Source: DASCQC01 sp036012865 (GTDB taxonomy: Bacteria; Pseudomonadota; Gammaproteobacteria; Comchoanobacterales; Comchoanobacteraceae). Taken from it: a stretch of 64,000 bases of DNA. The notes below the pieces were generated by a model. It was not told the origin of the DNA, ran no database searches, and was given only the letters and a program-made list of their open reading frames with translations. The translations under genes and the position numbers were made by a program. Numbering within the stretch: position 1 is the stretch's first letter; each line of letters starts with the position of its first letter. Shown in pieces: positions 53,266 to 62,360 of this stretch. Where the stretch lies: assembly GCA_036012865.1 (NCBI GenBank), contig DASCQC010000004.1, positions 1-64,000 of the forward strand, in the 5' to 3' direction.

Positions 53266-55605
53266 ATGTCCGCATCTATTAAGAATTTTTTACTTATGCC
53301 GATCAGGGATCTTGTGTTATTTCCCAGCGTGGTTGTTCCTGTGTTTGTGGGGCGTGATCGATCTATTGAAGCTGTGAATATAGCGGTTGAAGACGATACG
53401 CTTATTTTTGTCTCAACCCAGAAAGATATTTCTGTGGATGCTCCTAAGTTAAAAGACATGTACCTTCATGGTTGTCTTTGTCGTGTTGTACAAATACTCA
53501 AGATGGCGGATGGTACGGTAAAGATTTTGATAGAAGGGGTCAAGCGAGGCAAAATTGTTAGTTATGCCCATGATAAATTATTCAGTACGGTAGAGGTTGA
53601 AGAAGTTGAAGATATCCCTTTATCTAAACAGCAAGAAGGTGTTTATCGAAAATCCATGGAATCAAAACTACTCAAATATTCAAGGGTTAGTGATGTCATC
53701 ACCGATGATGTGGTTCATTCTCTTAGAAACGTTGATTCTCTGGGGACGTTGGCAGACTTAGTTACGGTACACATGCCAATTAGTATAGAAAGTAAGCAGA
53801 CAGTTTTGGCGGCAGCATCGATTGAAGAGCGTGTCGAACAAGTTTTAGCCTTGATTGATGCTGAAATTGAATGGTTGAAAATTGATCAACGAATTCAGTC
53901 TCGTGTTAAGGAGAGAATTGCTAATGACCAAAAAGATTATGTTCGTAAGGAAAAGTTGAAGGCTTTAAAAGATGAGCTAGGTGAAGGGGGAGGGGATCCA
54001 TTTGAAGGTGAATTCAATCAACTTGTTCATAAAATTAAGTCTGCAAAAATGCCCAAGGAAGCAAATGAGAAGGTCATGGGGGAACTCAATAAGCTTAAAT
54101 ATATGTCGTTTATGTCGGCTGAAGCTTCGGTAATTCGTAATTATATAGACAATATGCTAGAAATTCCCTGGAAAAAAATGACCAAATTAAAGAATGATTT
54201 GAATCATGCGAGTAATATTCTGGACCAAGATCATTATGGTTTAGAAAAGGTCAAGGAGCGGATTTTAGAAGCACTGGCCGTTCAATCTCGAGTGAATAAG
54301 GTTCGAGGTAGTATTTTATGTTTGGTGGGCCCTCCTGGCGTTGGAAAAACTTCTTTAGGGAAATCTATTGCGGACTCAATGGGGCGACAATTTGTTCGAA
54401 TATCCTTAGGGGGTGTGAGAGACGAAGCTGAAATCCGTGGGCACAGAAAAACCTATATAGGGGCTATGCCTGGGCGTATTATTAAAGCGTTGAAAAAAGC
54501 TAAAAGCATGAACCCTTTAATTATGCTTGATGAACTTGATAAGATGGGAATGGATTACCGAGGAGATCCGGCAGCAGCCCTGTTGGAAGTACTTGATCCA
54601 AGCCAAAATGATTCTTTTGTCGATAATTATGTTGAGGTTCCTTGTGATATGTCCAATGTGATGTTTATGACAACGGCCAATTCACTGGATATTCCAGATG
54701 CCTTGGTAGATAGGATGGAAATCATCCCTGTCTCGGGGTATACGGAGGATGAAAAACTCAATATCGCCCGTAAGCATCTTTTATTGAAAGTGATGCAACA
54801 AAACGGGTTGGAGAAAAATGAGTTGAGTCTTAGTGATAGAGTTTTAGTTCATATTATTCGGCATTATACTCGAGAAGCAGGGGTTCGAGAGTTAGAGCGA
54901 TGTTTGGACAAGATTTCAAGAAAAATTGTTCGCAAGATAATGACCCCCAATGAGACTCAAGTAAAACAACCTAAGGCACTGTCAATTAAAGCTGTTGAAG
55001 ACCTTTTGGGTGTGGAAAAACATGATGTTGGTTTAATGCATAAAAAACATCAGATTGGAGTCGTTCAAGGCCTTAGCTGGACCCCTTCGGGAGGAGATTT
55101 ATTAACGATAGAATCGTTGATTATGCCGGGCAAAGGAGACCTGGTTTTTACAGGGTCTTTGGGTGATGTTATGCAAGAATCCATTCAAGCTTCCATGTCT
55201 TTAATTCGACAAAGAACATCTAAAATTAAACTTGTTAAGGATTATTACTCAAAGAATGATTTTCATATTCATGTTCCCGAGGGAGCTACTCCAAAAGATG
55301 GACCCAGTGCAGGGGTTAGTGTTTGTACGGCGATTATATCTTCAGTGACCAAAATTTCTGTGAGAAAAGACGTTGCCATGACAGGTGAAATAACCCTTAG
55401 AGGTGAAGTCTTACCTATCGGAGGGCTCAAAGAAAAATTATTAGCTGCCGTAAGAGGGGGGATTCATACAGTGATTATTCCTCATGAAAATGCCAAAGAT
55501 ATTAAAGAGATTGATAAACAAGCATTGGGAGATCTTAATATTGTTTGTGTTAAAACAATTGAAGAGGTCTTTGAACATGCGTTAACTAAAAGGCTTCCAC
55601 TATGA
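53266..55605 (+). CDS. lon: ATP-dependent protease Lon
   Basis: 779 residues from MSASIKNFLLMPIRD at 53266; the frame opens 27 bases earlier but with no better start. Domains: the N-terminal LON substrate domain (LLMPIRDLVLFPSVVVPVFVG), AAA+ module with Walker A CLVGPPGVGKTSLG and Walker B LIMLDELDKMG, and the C-terminal Ser-Lys protease with DGPSAGVS (catalytic Ser). It degrades damaged and regulatory proteins. Its last four bases overlap the start of the nuclease gene. Confidence 0.96.
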   Translation: MSASIKNFLLMPIRDLVLFPSVVVPVFVGRDRSIEAVNIAVEDDTLIFVSTQKDISVDAPKLKDMYLHGCLCRVVQILKMADGTVKILIEGVKRGKIVSYAHDKLFSTVEVEEVEDIPLSKQQEGVYRKSMESKLLKYSRVSDVITDDVVHSLRNVDSLGTLADLVTVHMPISIESKQTVLAAASIEERVEQVLALIDAEIEWLKIDQRIQSRVKERIANDQKDYVRKEKLKALKDELGEGGGDPFEGEFNQLVHKIKSAKMPKEANEKVMGELNKLKYMSFMSAEASVIRNYIDNMLEIPWKKMTKLKNDLNHASNILDQDHYGLEKVKERILEALAVQSRVNKVRGSILCLVGPPGVGKTSLGKSIADSMGRQFVRISLGGVRDEAEIRGHRKTYIGAMPGRIIKALKKAKSMNPLIMLDELDKMGMDYRGDPAAALLEVLDPSQNDSFVDNYVEVPCDMSNVMFMTTANSLDIPDALVDRMEIIPVSGYTEDEKLNIARKHLLLKVMQQNGLEKNELSLSDRVLVHIIRHYTREAGVRELERCLDKISRKIVRKIMTPNETQVKQPKALSIKAVEDLLGVEKHDVGLMHKKHQIGVVQGLSWTPSGGDLLTIESLIMPGKGDLVFTGSLGDVMQESIQASMSLIRQRTSKIKLVKDYYSKNDFHIHVPEGATPKDGPSAGVSVCTAIISSVTKISVRKDVAMTGEITLRGEVLPIGGLKEKLLAAVRGGIHTVIIPHENAKDIKEIDKQALGDLNIVCVKTIEEVFEHALTKRLPL

Positions 55606-56438
55606 TAAAAATTTTTCGAACATTGTTTCTTATTGTCTTGTTGATTGTTCCTCATGTTGCTTATTCTTGGGGGCTAGAGGGACATCGTGTGATTGCTAAG
55701 ATTGCAACGGACCATTTGACAGATCAAACAAAAAATGGAGTGCAGTCTCTTTTGGGTTTTAAAAACCTTGCCATGATTAGTAATTTAGCCGATGAGTCAT
55801 ATCGAGGTCGCTACCCCCATACGGCTAAGTGGCATTACTGTAATGATGATAAGGATACCTCGTTAACCTGGAAGAAAGGAGATAAAGTTAAAAATATATC
55901 GCATGCTATTCAGTATGAAACCAGTGTCTTAAAGGACCCTAACTCTTCAAAAGAAGATAAGAAAGTAGCACTGATTTGGTTGGTTCACCTAGTAGGGGAT
56001 GCGCATCAGCCTTTTCATGCAGGTCATGAGCATGATCGTGGAGGCAATTTGTGTTATGTTAGGTGGTATAATAAGATTGCCAGCCTTCATCAGATTTGGG
56101 ATACTAAATTGATTGAATCGCTCAAGTTAAGCTACAGTGAATATGCAGATTGGATTGAGGAAAGATTAGATACAAGAGATATAGACGCTTATAATGATAG
56201 TGATGTTTCTCATTGGTTGCATGAGTCTAAACTCATTCTTGAATCTTTGTACCCGAAAAAGAAAAATGGTTGTGATTATTGTACATTCAGTAAGAAAACA
56301 AAGTTGTCTAATAAACAAAAAAAGAACCTACCTTTTGTTACGATCTCTTATCGAACAAAAGTTCAAGATTCTTTAGATAATCAATTACACTTAGCAGGAA
56401 GGCGATTAGCAGTGGTTCTTAATGGTATAGACTTTTAA
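55602..56438 (+). CDS. S1/P1-type nuclease, secreted
   Basis: 278 residues with a signal peptide (LFLIVLLIVPHVAYS), so the mature protein starts with Trp, as in P1 nuclease: WGLEGHRVIAKIA. Zinc ligands follow: the Asp in ISNLADESYRG, His in TAKWHYCND, VHLVGDAHQPFHAGHEHDRGGN and LHQIWD. These enzymes cut single-stranded DNA/RNA and remove 3'-phosphates from nucleotides; intracellular bacteria and parasites use them to salvage nucleotides. Periplasmic or secreted. It overlaps lon by four bases (ATGA), an unusual partner for lon. Confidence 0.88.
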   Translation: MIKIFRTLFLIVLLIVPHVAYSWGLEGHRVIAKIATDHLTDQTKNGVQSLLGFKNLAMISNLADESYRGRYPHTAKWHYCNDDKDTSLTWKKGDKVKNISHAIQYETSVLKDPNSSKEDKKVALIWLVHLVGDAHQPFHAGHEHDRGGNLCYVRWYNKIASLHQIWDTKLIESLKLSYSEYADWIEERLDTRDIDAYNDSDVSHWLHESKLILESLYPKKKNGCDYCTFSKKTKLSNKQKKNLPFVTISYRTKVQDSLDNQLHLAGRRLAVVLNGIDF

Positions 56439-56449
56439 TAGGAGTTAAG

Positions 56450-57559
56450 ATGATAGCATTTTTGGAAAAGATAAATTTAATAGGTAATTTTATGATGCAA
56501 TATAAAAAGTTGCTGATGTTTTTATGGGTGGTTGCTTTTAACTTAACGTTGTACCCATTGGCTATGGGGAGCGCCTACGCATGGATTGCTGATAATCTTG
56601 GGGCGCTTATGTGCATTTTTAATATACCTAATGCTTATTTTGGTATGAAGTTGATAGAGAAAAAAAATAACTTTCTTTTTTTTAAGTGGCCTGAAAAAGA
56701 AAGTTTAATAAGATCAATCATCATCACAGTTGTATTTTCCTTGGCAACCCTTCTCTTAAAAGTTGTTTGTTTTCCTCTGATGGTTTTGATTAATACTGGA
56801 GCTATTGATTATTCTATTTTAGCCATTTACTGCTTAATCAGTGTGCCTATTCAAGAAATGTGTGTTCGTGGTGTTTTACAGAGTGTTTGGTATGATTTTA
56901 TGGACTCGTGTTGGGGATGTTACACATGGATACAAAATATATGTAGTAACAAGACTGTGTTTGATTTATCCAAGGTTATGACCAATGCTTGTTTCTTTAT
57001 GTTTCATTTGCATAAGGGCTTGGCTTTTTCCTTGGCTTCGTTTGTTTTGGGACTGTATTGGTCAGAAATGTCTCTGTTTAATTCATCCACAGGCATGCCC
57101 GACCCAACCGCAGTTAATCTGGTTTACCCAACATTATCACACATGGTTGTTGGCGGGTTTGCTTTCCTCTTATCATTTGAGGTGTGGTCTACTCAATTAC
57201 TTGCAGCAGGTTCATTGCCCGCAGGCCTTTTTGTTCTGGGTATAGCCGGTTGGTTGATGTTTGGTGATCGATCTCAGCGATTGGGTGGGGCATTGACTAC
57301 GATGTATCATCATGGGTTGAATGCCATGAAGAATCCTTCGTTGGTTTTAAGTTCATTGATGAAAGTTTTTAACTATGTATCTGATGTCGTTAAAGACCCT
57401 AAGAAAGAGTGGAATTCATTGATCAATCCTGTTGGTAATAGAGGTGATAAAGTTGATACAACTAAACTATATCCTGTTGATGCAGTGGTTATGACAGTCA
57501 GTGATAAGAATGTTAAGAGAGTAAACCCTCAACCAGGAGGACAGTATTATGGGAAATAA
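56450..57559 (+). CDS. CPBP-family intramembrane protease-like protein 1
   Basis: 369 residues, AGGAG site before the ATG. Several TM segments. The CPBP (CAAX protease/bacteriocin-processing) signature is recognisable though imperfect: SVPIQEMCVRGVLQS (ExxxR with Gln before Glu instead of EE), FFMFHLHKGLAFSLASFVLGLYW (FxxxH region) and YPTLSHMVVGGF (third motif). This family cleaves membrane-bound peptides or acts in bacteriocin immunity. The C-terminal 80 residues are soluble. It overlaps the next paralogous gene by 11 bases. Confidence 0.7.
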   Translation: MIAFLEKINLIGNFMMQYKKLLMFLWVVAFNLTLYPLAMGSAYAWIADNLGALMCIFNIPNAYFGMKLIEKKNNFLFFKWPEKESLIRSIIITVVFSLATLLLKVVCFPLMVLINTGAIDYSILAIYCLISVPIQEMCVRGVLQSVWYDFMDSCWGCYTWIQNICSNKTVFDLSKVMTNACFFMFHLHKGLAFSLASFVLGLYWSEMSLFNSSTGMPDPTAVNLVYPTLSHMVVGGFAFLLSFEVWSTQLLAAGSLPAGLFVLGIAGWLMFGDRSQRLGGALTTMYHHGLNAMKNPSLVLSSLMKVFNYVSDVVKDPKKEWNSLINPVGNRGDKVDTTKLYPVDAVVMTVSDKNVKRVNPQPGGQYYGK

Positions 57560-58925
57560 TCTTAGAACAATGCGTCATCAAAGTAGTCCCTCGACTAAGA
57601 TCGTTGGTAATAAAGCTGGCATCCTGAAACAAGTTGAGGAACTGAGAAAAGAAGTATTCTTTCTAAAAGATAGGTATAAGCAGCTGAAAGAACATAGCTC
57701 AAAGCAAGCGTTTTTTTCAGGGGCTTATATTATTATGGCTTTGTTTTTAGTTTGCTTAATTAAATTAGTGAGTGAGACTCATTTCTCTAATCTATACATG
57801 TCGGTTTATAGTTTGATTTTGACAATATTTTTTAGTTTGGCTGCCTATCTTATAGCTTATTCAACAGGCCATTCATGGAAAGATGCTATCTATGCTAATC
57901 GATCTAAAGGGGATGAACTACCCAAACTGTTAAGTTGGTTGATGACTTATATCAACCCAGTGCATAGTCAATTGACAAGCTCTGCGTCAATTAAGTTGTG
58001 TCTGAATTATCTAAATAAGTACAGTTTTTTTAGATCTTTGAGAGACTCAATGATTTCTTTCATAGAAAAAACAAAGATAATTTTATATGCTATGTCTGCA
58101 TGTGATTATGTTGATGTTGCTATAAAAACCGCACCGATAATACTAACTATGTTTTTGGTAAAGTGGTATTTTCTTGGATTCCCTTTACTGGTTTTTGATC
58201 AGAATTTTATGTTTGTTGCTTTCTATTTATTTATTAATGTTCCATTACAAGAACTGGTTGCTAGAGGTTTTATTCAAAACGTTTTGCAAAAATTATTTCA
58301 TGAGTTTTATTGGTTTCATTTTCAAAGTGAACATGATAATCCTAACAAACAACCTTCAAATTTAGTGGCTGCATTGGCTATTTTGGTCGCAAATTTAATT
58401 TTTACAGTTGCACATTTGCATTTAGGTTTTATTTTTTCAACCTGTAGTATGCTATGTGGTTTTGTCTGGGGTTATGTTTACTTTCGCCAACAAAATTTAA
58501 TCGCTCCGATTGTCTCACATTTTTTCGTGGGTTTGGGGTTGTGTTTACTGCAGTTAGGTAAGCTAAGTGATACCATTACTCATTTGGCAGTGATGCATAA
58601 TCAACTGGTTTTGTTCTTTTCTCATCCGATCACTATGATGGTTGTGTTAGCAGGCTTAAGTGCCGCAGGGATGCACCAATTGAATAAAATGCGTGTATCA
58701 ATATTTGAGTTTAAATCAGAAAAAACATGTGTAGGGGATCTTTTTCCTCATGTTTATAGTGATTTCCAGCTAAAGAAAGAAGAGATTAAGAAGAAATTGA
58801 ATGAATTTAGTCAGGACATTGATAGTAATCTCCAGCAAAAAAAAGAAGGCATTAGGACGGCCTTGAATGGATTGAAACGAAGTGTCAGCGAGGAACGACT
58901 CCAAACCCAAACGATTGATGTCTAG
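57549..58925 (+). CDS. CPBP-family intramembrane protease-like protein 2
   Basis: 458 residues with AGGAGG upstream, inside the end of the first CPBP gene. A coiled-coil-prone start (KQVEELRKEVFFLKDRYKQL), then TM segments with NVPLQELVARGFIQ (QExxxR), FTVAHLHLGFIFSTCSMLCGFVWG and LIAPIVSHFFVGLG, the three CPBP motifs. The C-terminal tail is charged and repeats the pattern DFQLKKEEIKKKLNEF / NLQQKKEGIRTALNG. Its stop overlaps the start of the ABC exporter. Confidence 0.72.
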   Translation: MGNNLRTMRHQSSPSTKIVGNKAGILKQVEELRKEVFFLKDRYKQLKEHSSKQAFFSGAYIIMALFLVCLIKLVSETHFSNLYMSVYSLILTIFFSLAAYLIAYSTGHSWKDAIYANRSKGDELPKLLSWLMTYINPVHSQLTSSASIKLCLNYLNKYSFFRSLRDSMISFIEKTKIILYAMSACDYVDVAIKTAPIILTMFLVKWYFLGFPLLVFDQNFMFVAFYLFINVPLQELVARGFIQNVLQKLFHEFYWFHFQSEHDNPNKQPSNLVAALAILVANLIFTVAHLHLGFIFSTCSMLCGFVWGYVYFRQQNLIAPIVSHFFVGLGLCLLQLGKLSDTITHLAVMHNQLVLFFSHPITMMVVLAGLSAAGMHQLNKMRVSIFEFKSEKTCVGDLFPHVYSDFQLKKEEIKKKLNEFSQDIDSNLQQKKEGIRTALNGLKRSVSEERLQTQTIDV

Positions 58926-60663
58926 AAACCCTACAAAAGAACTTAGACTTGCTTCATTGAGGAAGATGTTTTTACCGTATAAATTCATCGTTGCTAAAGC
59001 TATTATTTCACTTCTTATTTCTTCTTTTTGCGCTTTGATGATTCCTTGGGCTTTACGATATTATATTGATCATGGCATAGCCAATCAATTGCTGATGCAG
59101 CAATCCTCTACCACCCTTACCTTTATCTTGGTGGCGGCTGGTTATTCAGTGAGTTCAGCTTATAGATATTATCAAGTGACCTGGTTAGGGGAACGAGTTG
59201 CGATGGATTTGCGCGAACGTTTATTTGATCACGTATTGCAACTGCCAAAATCATTTCATGATAAAGTTCATAGTGGGAATTTATTGTCACAAATTTTAGC
59301 GGATACAGCTGTTCTAGAAACCGTTTTTAGCAGTAGTTTATCATTAATATCCAGAAATAGTATTTTGTTTGTCGGTTGCCTTACCATGATGGCGATAACC
59401 TCCTGGCAATTAGCTTTGTTTTTCTTTTGTTTGGCACCTTTTATGATTATTCCTCTGATTTGGGTAGGAAGAAATTATAGAAAATATTCTAGGGTTGTCC
59501 AAGATAAATTGGCATTAAGTCATGAATTAGCTTCTGAAGTACTTTCTAATGTTGAATATATTCAAGCCAGTCAGCAACAGAAAAATCAAAGTCAACGTTT
59601 TCACTCTTGTCTGAATGAAACGTTTAAAGCTGCAAGCACACGCATTGCAACCAGGGCTTGGTTAACTGCCATGCTAGTATTTTTAATGGCTTTATTAATC
59701 GTTGGTGTATTATCTTTTGGTGCGTATCTCATTCACCACTCTCATCAGGGCATGAGTTACGGCATGTTGGTCCAGTTTTTGGTCTATGCTTTGTTGATGG
59801 CTGTTTCAACAGCAAGTGTTTCAGAATCTTGGGGCGAGGTGCTTAAAGCTCTAGGTGCTTTGGATCGAATCGATGAAACCTTACAAGAGAAAGTTGAAAC
59901 CAGTCATGATGGTCAGCTTGATCTTCCAAAATCCATACGCATAGACTTTAAAGGTGTATGTTTTACTTATCCCTCTGGCGAGAGAGAGCAAGTGCTATCC
60001 GATGTCAATTTTGATATTCAGCCAGGATCTTTTGTGGCCTTTGTTGGCCCATCGGGTGCAGGAAAATCTACTATCTTTAAGCTTCTTTTAAAACTATACC
60101 AAGCCCAACAAGGTGGCATTTATATCAATGGAGCTGAACTATCTGAATATAAGCTGGAATCACTGAGGCACAATATTGTTTATGTTCCTCAAGAACCGGT
60201 TTTATTCTCGGCAAGCCTTCGAGATAATATCACCATGATGATGAGTGTCGATGATCATTCTGTGGAAGAAGCTTGTCAACATGCCCGTCTAAATGAAGTG
60301 ATTGCGGAGCTTCCAGAAGGGTTGAATACCTTTTTAGGGGAAAGGGGTTTACGTTTGTCAACAGGGCAGCGCCAAAGGGTAGGGTTGGCTCGGGCCTTTT
60401 TGAAAAAAGGCTCTTTAATCCTTCTTGATGAACCTACCAGTTCTATTGATAGTATTAATGAGGCGGCTGTTTCAGAGGCTATGAAGTTGTTTTCGGACCA
60501 AGGAGCGACGTGTTTTGTGATTGCACACCGTCTTTATACTATTGAACATGCTGATACAATCATTCTATTAGATGAGGGCAAGGTTGTGGATAAAGGCAGT
60601 CATGCTTCTTTATTACAATCATCTGAATTGTATCAGGAGCTAGCAAGGCAACTGGATAATTAG
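58918..60663 (+). CDS. ABC transporter, fused permease and ATPase (MsbA-like)
   Basis: 581 residues from the ATG at 58918, which overlaps the preceding stop; an ATG at 58882 in frame is less likely. Six TM segments form the exporter membrane domain (about 15-300). The ATPase domain has Walker A VGPSGAGKST (about 378), signature LSTGQRQRVGLARAF, Walker B LILLDEPTSSID and the switch His in VIAHRLYTIEHAD. The signature reads LSTGQ instead of LSGGQ. It is a homodimeric exporter of lipid, drug or peptide. The coupled CPBP genes suggest a link to peptide processing and export, but that is inference. Confidence 0.9.
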   Translation: MSRNPTKELRLASLRKMFLPYKFIVAKAIISLLISSFCALMIPWALRYYIDHGIANQLLMQQSSTTLTFILVAAGYSVSSAYRYYQVTWLGERVAMDLRERLFDHVLQLPKSFHDKVHSGNLLSQILADTAVLETVFSSSLSLISRNSILFVGCLTMMAITSWQLALFFFCLAPFMIIPLIWVGRNYRKYSRVVQDKLALSHELASEVLSNVEYIQASQQQKNQSQRFHSCLNETFKAASTRIATRAWLTAMLVFLMALLIVGVLSFGAYLIHHSHQGMSYGMLVQFLVYALLMAVSTASVSESWGEVLKALGALDRIDETLQEKVETSHDGQLDLPKSIRIDFKGVCFTYPSGEREQVLSDVNFDIQPGSFVAFVGPSGAGKSTIFKLLLKLYQAQQGGIYINGAELSEYKLESLRHNIVYVPQEPVLFSASLRDNITMMMSVDDHSVEEACQHARLNEVIAELPEGLNTFLGERGLRLSTGQRQRVGLARAFLKKGSLILLDEPTSSIDSINEAAVSEAMKLFSDQGATCFVIAHRLYTIEHADTIILLDEGKVVDKGSHASLLQSSELYQELARQLDN

Positions 60664-60719
60664 CGCCAATGTCTTCTGGCTAGGTTGTAGTCTATCTGTA
60701 AGTCATGGATTGGTTCAAA

Positions 60720-60745
60720 AAAACAGGCCCGAAGGCCTGTTTTTA
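60720..60745. terminator. Bidirectional terminator
   Basis: Perfect inverted repeat AAAACAGGCC / GGCCTGTTTT around a CGAA loop, with T on one side and A on the other. It lies between the convergent ABC exporter and the small secreted protein gene and can serve both strands. Confidence 0.85.
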
Positions 60746-60762
60746 AAGATTAGGATGATATA

Positions 60763-61029
60763 CTAATCAAAGCAGCTGTTGGTTTGTTTGCATGATTTCG
60801 AAAAAAACCCTTTCGGTTTCCTCTTCTTCGCCTTCCCCTTCTTCTTCCGCTTCTTCGCAGCATATTGTTTAGCCTCTTCCGTGGTGTCAGGTTTCACTTG
60901 CGAATAGCCACTTTGGATTTGAGAAGAAAAGTCGTTAGTAAAGTTATCTGCTGATGCACAAATTGATAAAGAACCTACAAGTAATGCTGCACTGAGATTA
61001 CGAATAAGTGTGTTAATGGATCGATCCAT
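60763..61029 (-). CDS. Small secreted Lys/Arg-rich protein
   Basis: 88 residues, GGAG nine bases before the ATG. A signal peptide (IRNLSAALLVGSLSICASA, cleavage near residue 28) is followed by a polar middle and a strongly basic stretch of Lys and Arg (about 57-73), ending in SKSCKQTNSCFD with two Cys that may pair. The basic run looks like a nuclear localisation signal or nucleic-acid-binding tail; in a bacterium that could reach host cells this may matter, but no family is recognised. Confidence 0.65.
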   Translation of the reverse strand: MDRSINTLIRNLSAALLVGSLSICASADNFTNDFSSQIQSGYSQVKPDTTEEAKQYAAKKRKKKGKAKKRKPKGFFSKSCKQTNSCFD

Positions 61030-61258
61030 TCCAATACTCCGTTAATTTAAGATATAATTTTATCATTGATGAAAATATTTATAATTGACATAGATGTTTT
61101 TTAACCATTTACTCTTTTGTTCTTATTTTTAGTACCTTGTATGTATTTTGGGTTGGTTCTAGGGTCTGTAAAAAGGTTGAAGGGTTTTAAGATTCTTCGG
61201 ATTTATTTCTGGTTTTATGTTGTTTTTGATGGATTATTTGCTATTTATAACATTAATA

Positions 61259-61288
61259 ATGACCTGGTATCAGGTTATGGGTTATAAT
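61259..61288 (+). promoter_or_regulatory. Candidate promoter of hpf
   Basis: ATGACC, an 18-base spacer and a perfect TATAAT (61283-61288) lie about 30 bases before the hpf start. A second -35-like TTGACA with TTTACT stands at 61085-61113. Confidence 0.45.
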
Positions 61289-61318
61289 GTATAGGTAGAT
61301 ATGACAAAAGGAGGCCAG

Positions 61319-61630
61319 ATGAATATTACTTTTACAGCCCATCACTGTGACTCTTCTCAACCTTTAGAGTCTTATGCAGCTGAAAAATTTGAGAAAATAT
61401 TAAAGCATTCAGATTATAAGGTTGTTGATGCTAAAGTCACTTTTTCAGTAGACAACCTCAATAAAATTGCGCAAGCATCCCTTTCTCTTCCCCAAAAAAG
61501 ACGTGTTTTTGCAACAACCTCATCCACCGATATGTATGCAAGTATTGATAAATTGGTAGCGAAGATTGATGCTCAAGTGAGGCGAATTCATAGCAAGGGT
61601 GCCAAACATCGAGATCACGGGGATAGTTAA
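61319..61630 (+). CDS. hpf: Ribosome hibernation promoting factor
   Basis: 103 residues from the ATG at 61319, which has AAAGGAGG upstream; this decides the start against an ATG at 61301. The HPF/RaiA fold shows in MNITFTAHHCDSSQPLESYAAEKFEK and VDAKVTFSVDN ... ASIDKLVAKIDAQVRRIHSK. It binds the 30S subunit in stationary phase and promotes 100S dimers. In most gammaproteobacteria it follows rpoN; here it stands alone, converging on lptB. Confidence 0.9.
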   Translation: MNITFTAHHCDSSQPLESYAAEKFEKILKHSDYKVVDAKVTFSVDNLNKIAQASLSLPQKRRVFATTSSTDMYASIDKLVAKIDAQVRRIHSKGAKHRDHGDS

Positions 61631-62358
61631 TTCCAGTGTTCTCCAAAATACACATTGCGCGCATCTTTATTGTTGACAATATCTTTAGAATTGCCTTCAG
61701 CAATCATTTTTCCTTGGTGCATAATGTAGGCGCGATCACACATGTTTAGAGTTTCGTGGACATTGTGGTCGATAATTAGGATGCCGAGGTTATAGCGTTT
61801 ACTAAGATTTATAATCAGGTTTTTGATAGAGTTAATTGATTTGGGATCAACCCCTGCAAACGGTTCGTCTAACAAGATAAACTTAGGTTTTAACGTCATT
61901 AGTCTGGCAATCTCAAGTCGGCGTTTTTCTCCACCCGATAGAGACTTAGCTGTGTGTTGTGCCAGTAAACTCAAGTCAAATTGTTTCAGAAAATGATCGG
62001 CTGTCTCATGATGGTTTTCTTTGCTTTTATAGCTTTTATTGTTTTCAATGTAGGTAAGTATGTTTTCGTACACCGTCATGTTAGTGAAGATAGAGGTTTC
62101 TTGAGGAAGATAGCCTAAGCCCATTTGTACTCTTTTGGAAAGAGGTAAGCCATTAAGTTTAGTGTCATCTAAGTATACAGAGCCTTGGTCAGGTTGAATC
62201 AGGCCAGCAACGGAGTAAAATGTTGATGTTTTACCCGCTCCGTTAGGGCCTAATAAGCCAACAATTTCATTTGAACTAATAGAAAAGCTCACATGATCAA
62301 TGATGAGTCGACCTTTAATTTCTTTGACCAGGTCTTTAGCAATGAGTGTTGAATTCAT
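61627..62358 (-). CDS. lptB: LPS export ABC transporter ATP-binding protein LptB
   Basis: 243 residues. Walker A LLGPNGAGKTSTFY, signature SLSGGEKRRLEIARL, Walker B FILLDEPFAGVD and switch His in ILIIDHNVHETLN; GLGYLPQETSIFTNMTV is typical of LptB. It powers LptFG to extract LPS from the inner membrane. Usually it follows lptA and lptC; here mltD precedes it and lptA/lptC are not in the window. The end overlaps hpf by four bases. Confidence 0.94.
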   Translation of the reverse strand: MNSTLIAKDLVKEIKGRLIIDHVSFSISSNEIVGLLGPNGAGKTSTFYSVAGLIQPDQGSVYLDDTKLNGLPLSKRVQMGLGYLPQETSIFTNMTVYENILTYIENNKSYKSKENHHETADHFLKQFDLSLLAQHTAKSLSGGEKRRLEIARLMTLKPKFILLDEPFAGVDPKSINSIKNLIINLSKRYNLGILIIDHNVHETLNMCDRAYIMHQGKMIAEGNSKDIVNNKDARNVYFGEHWN

Positions 62359-62360
62359 GA

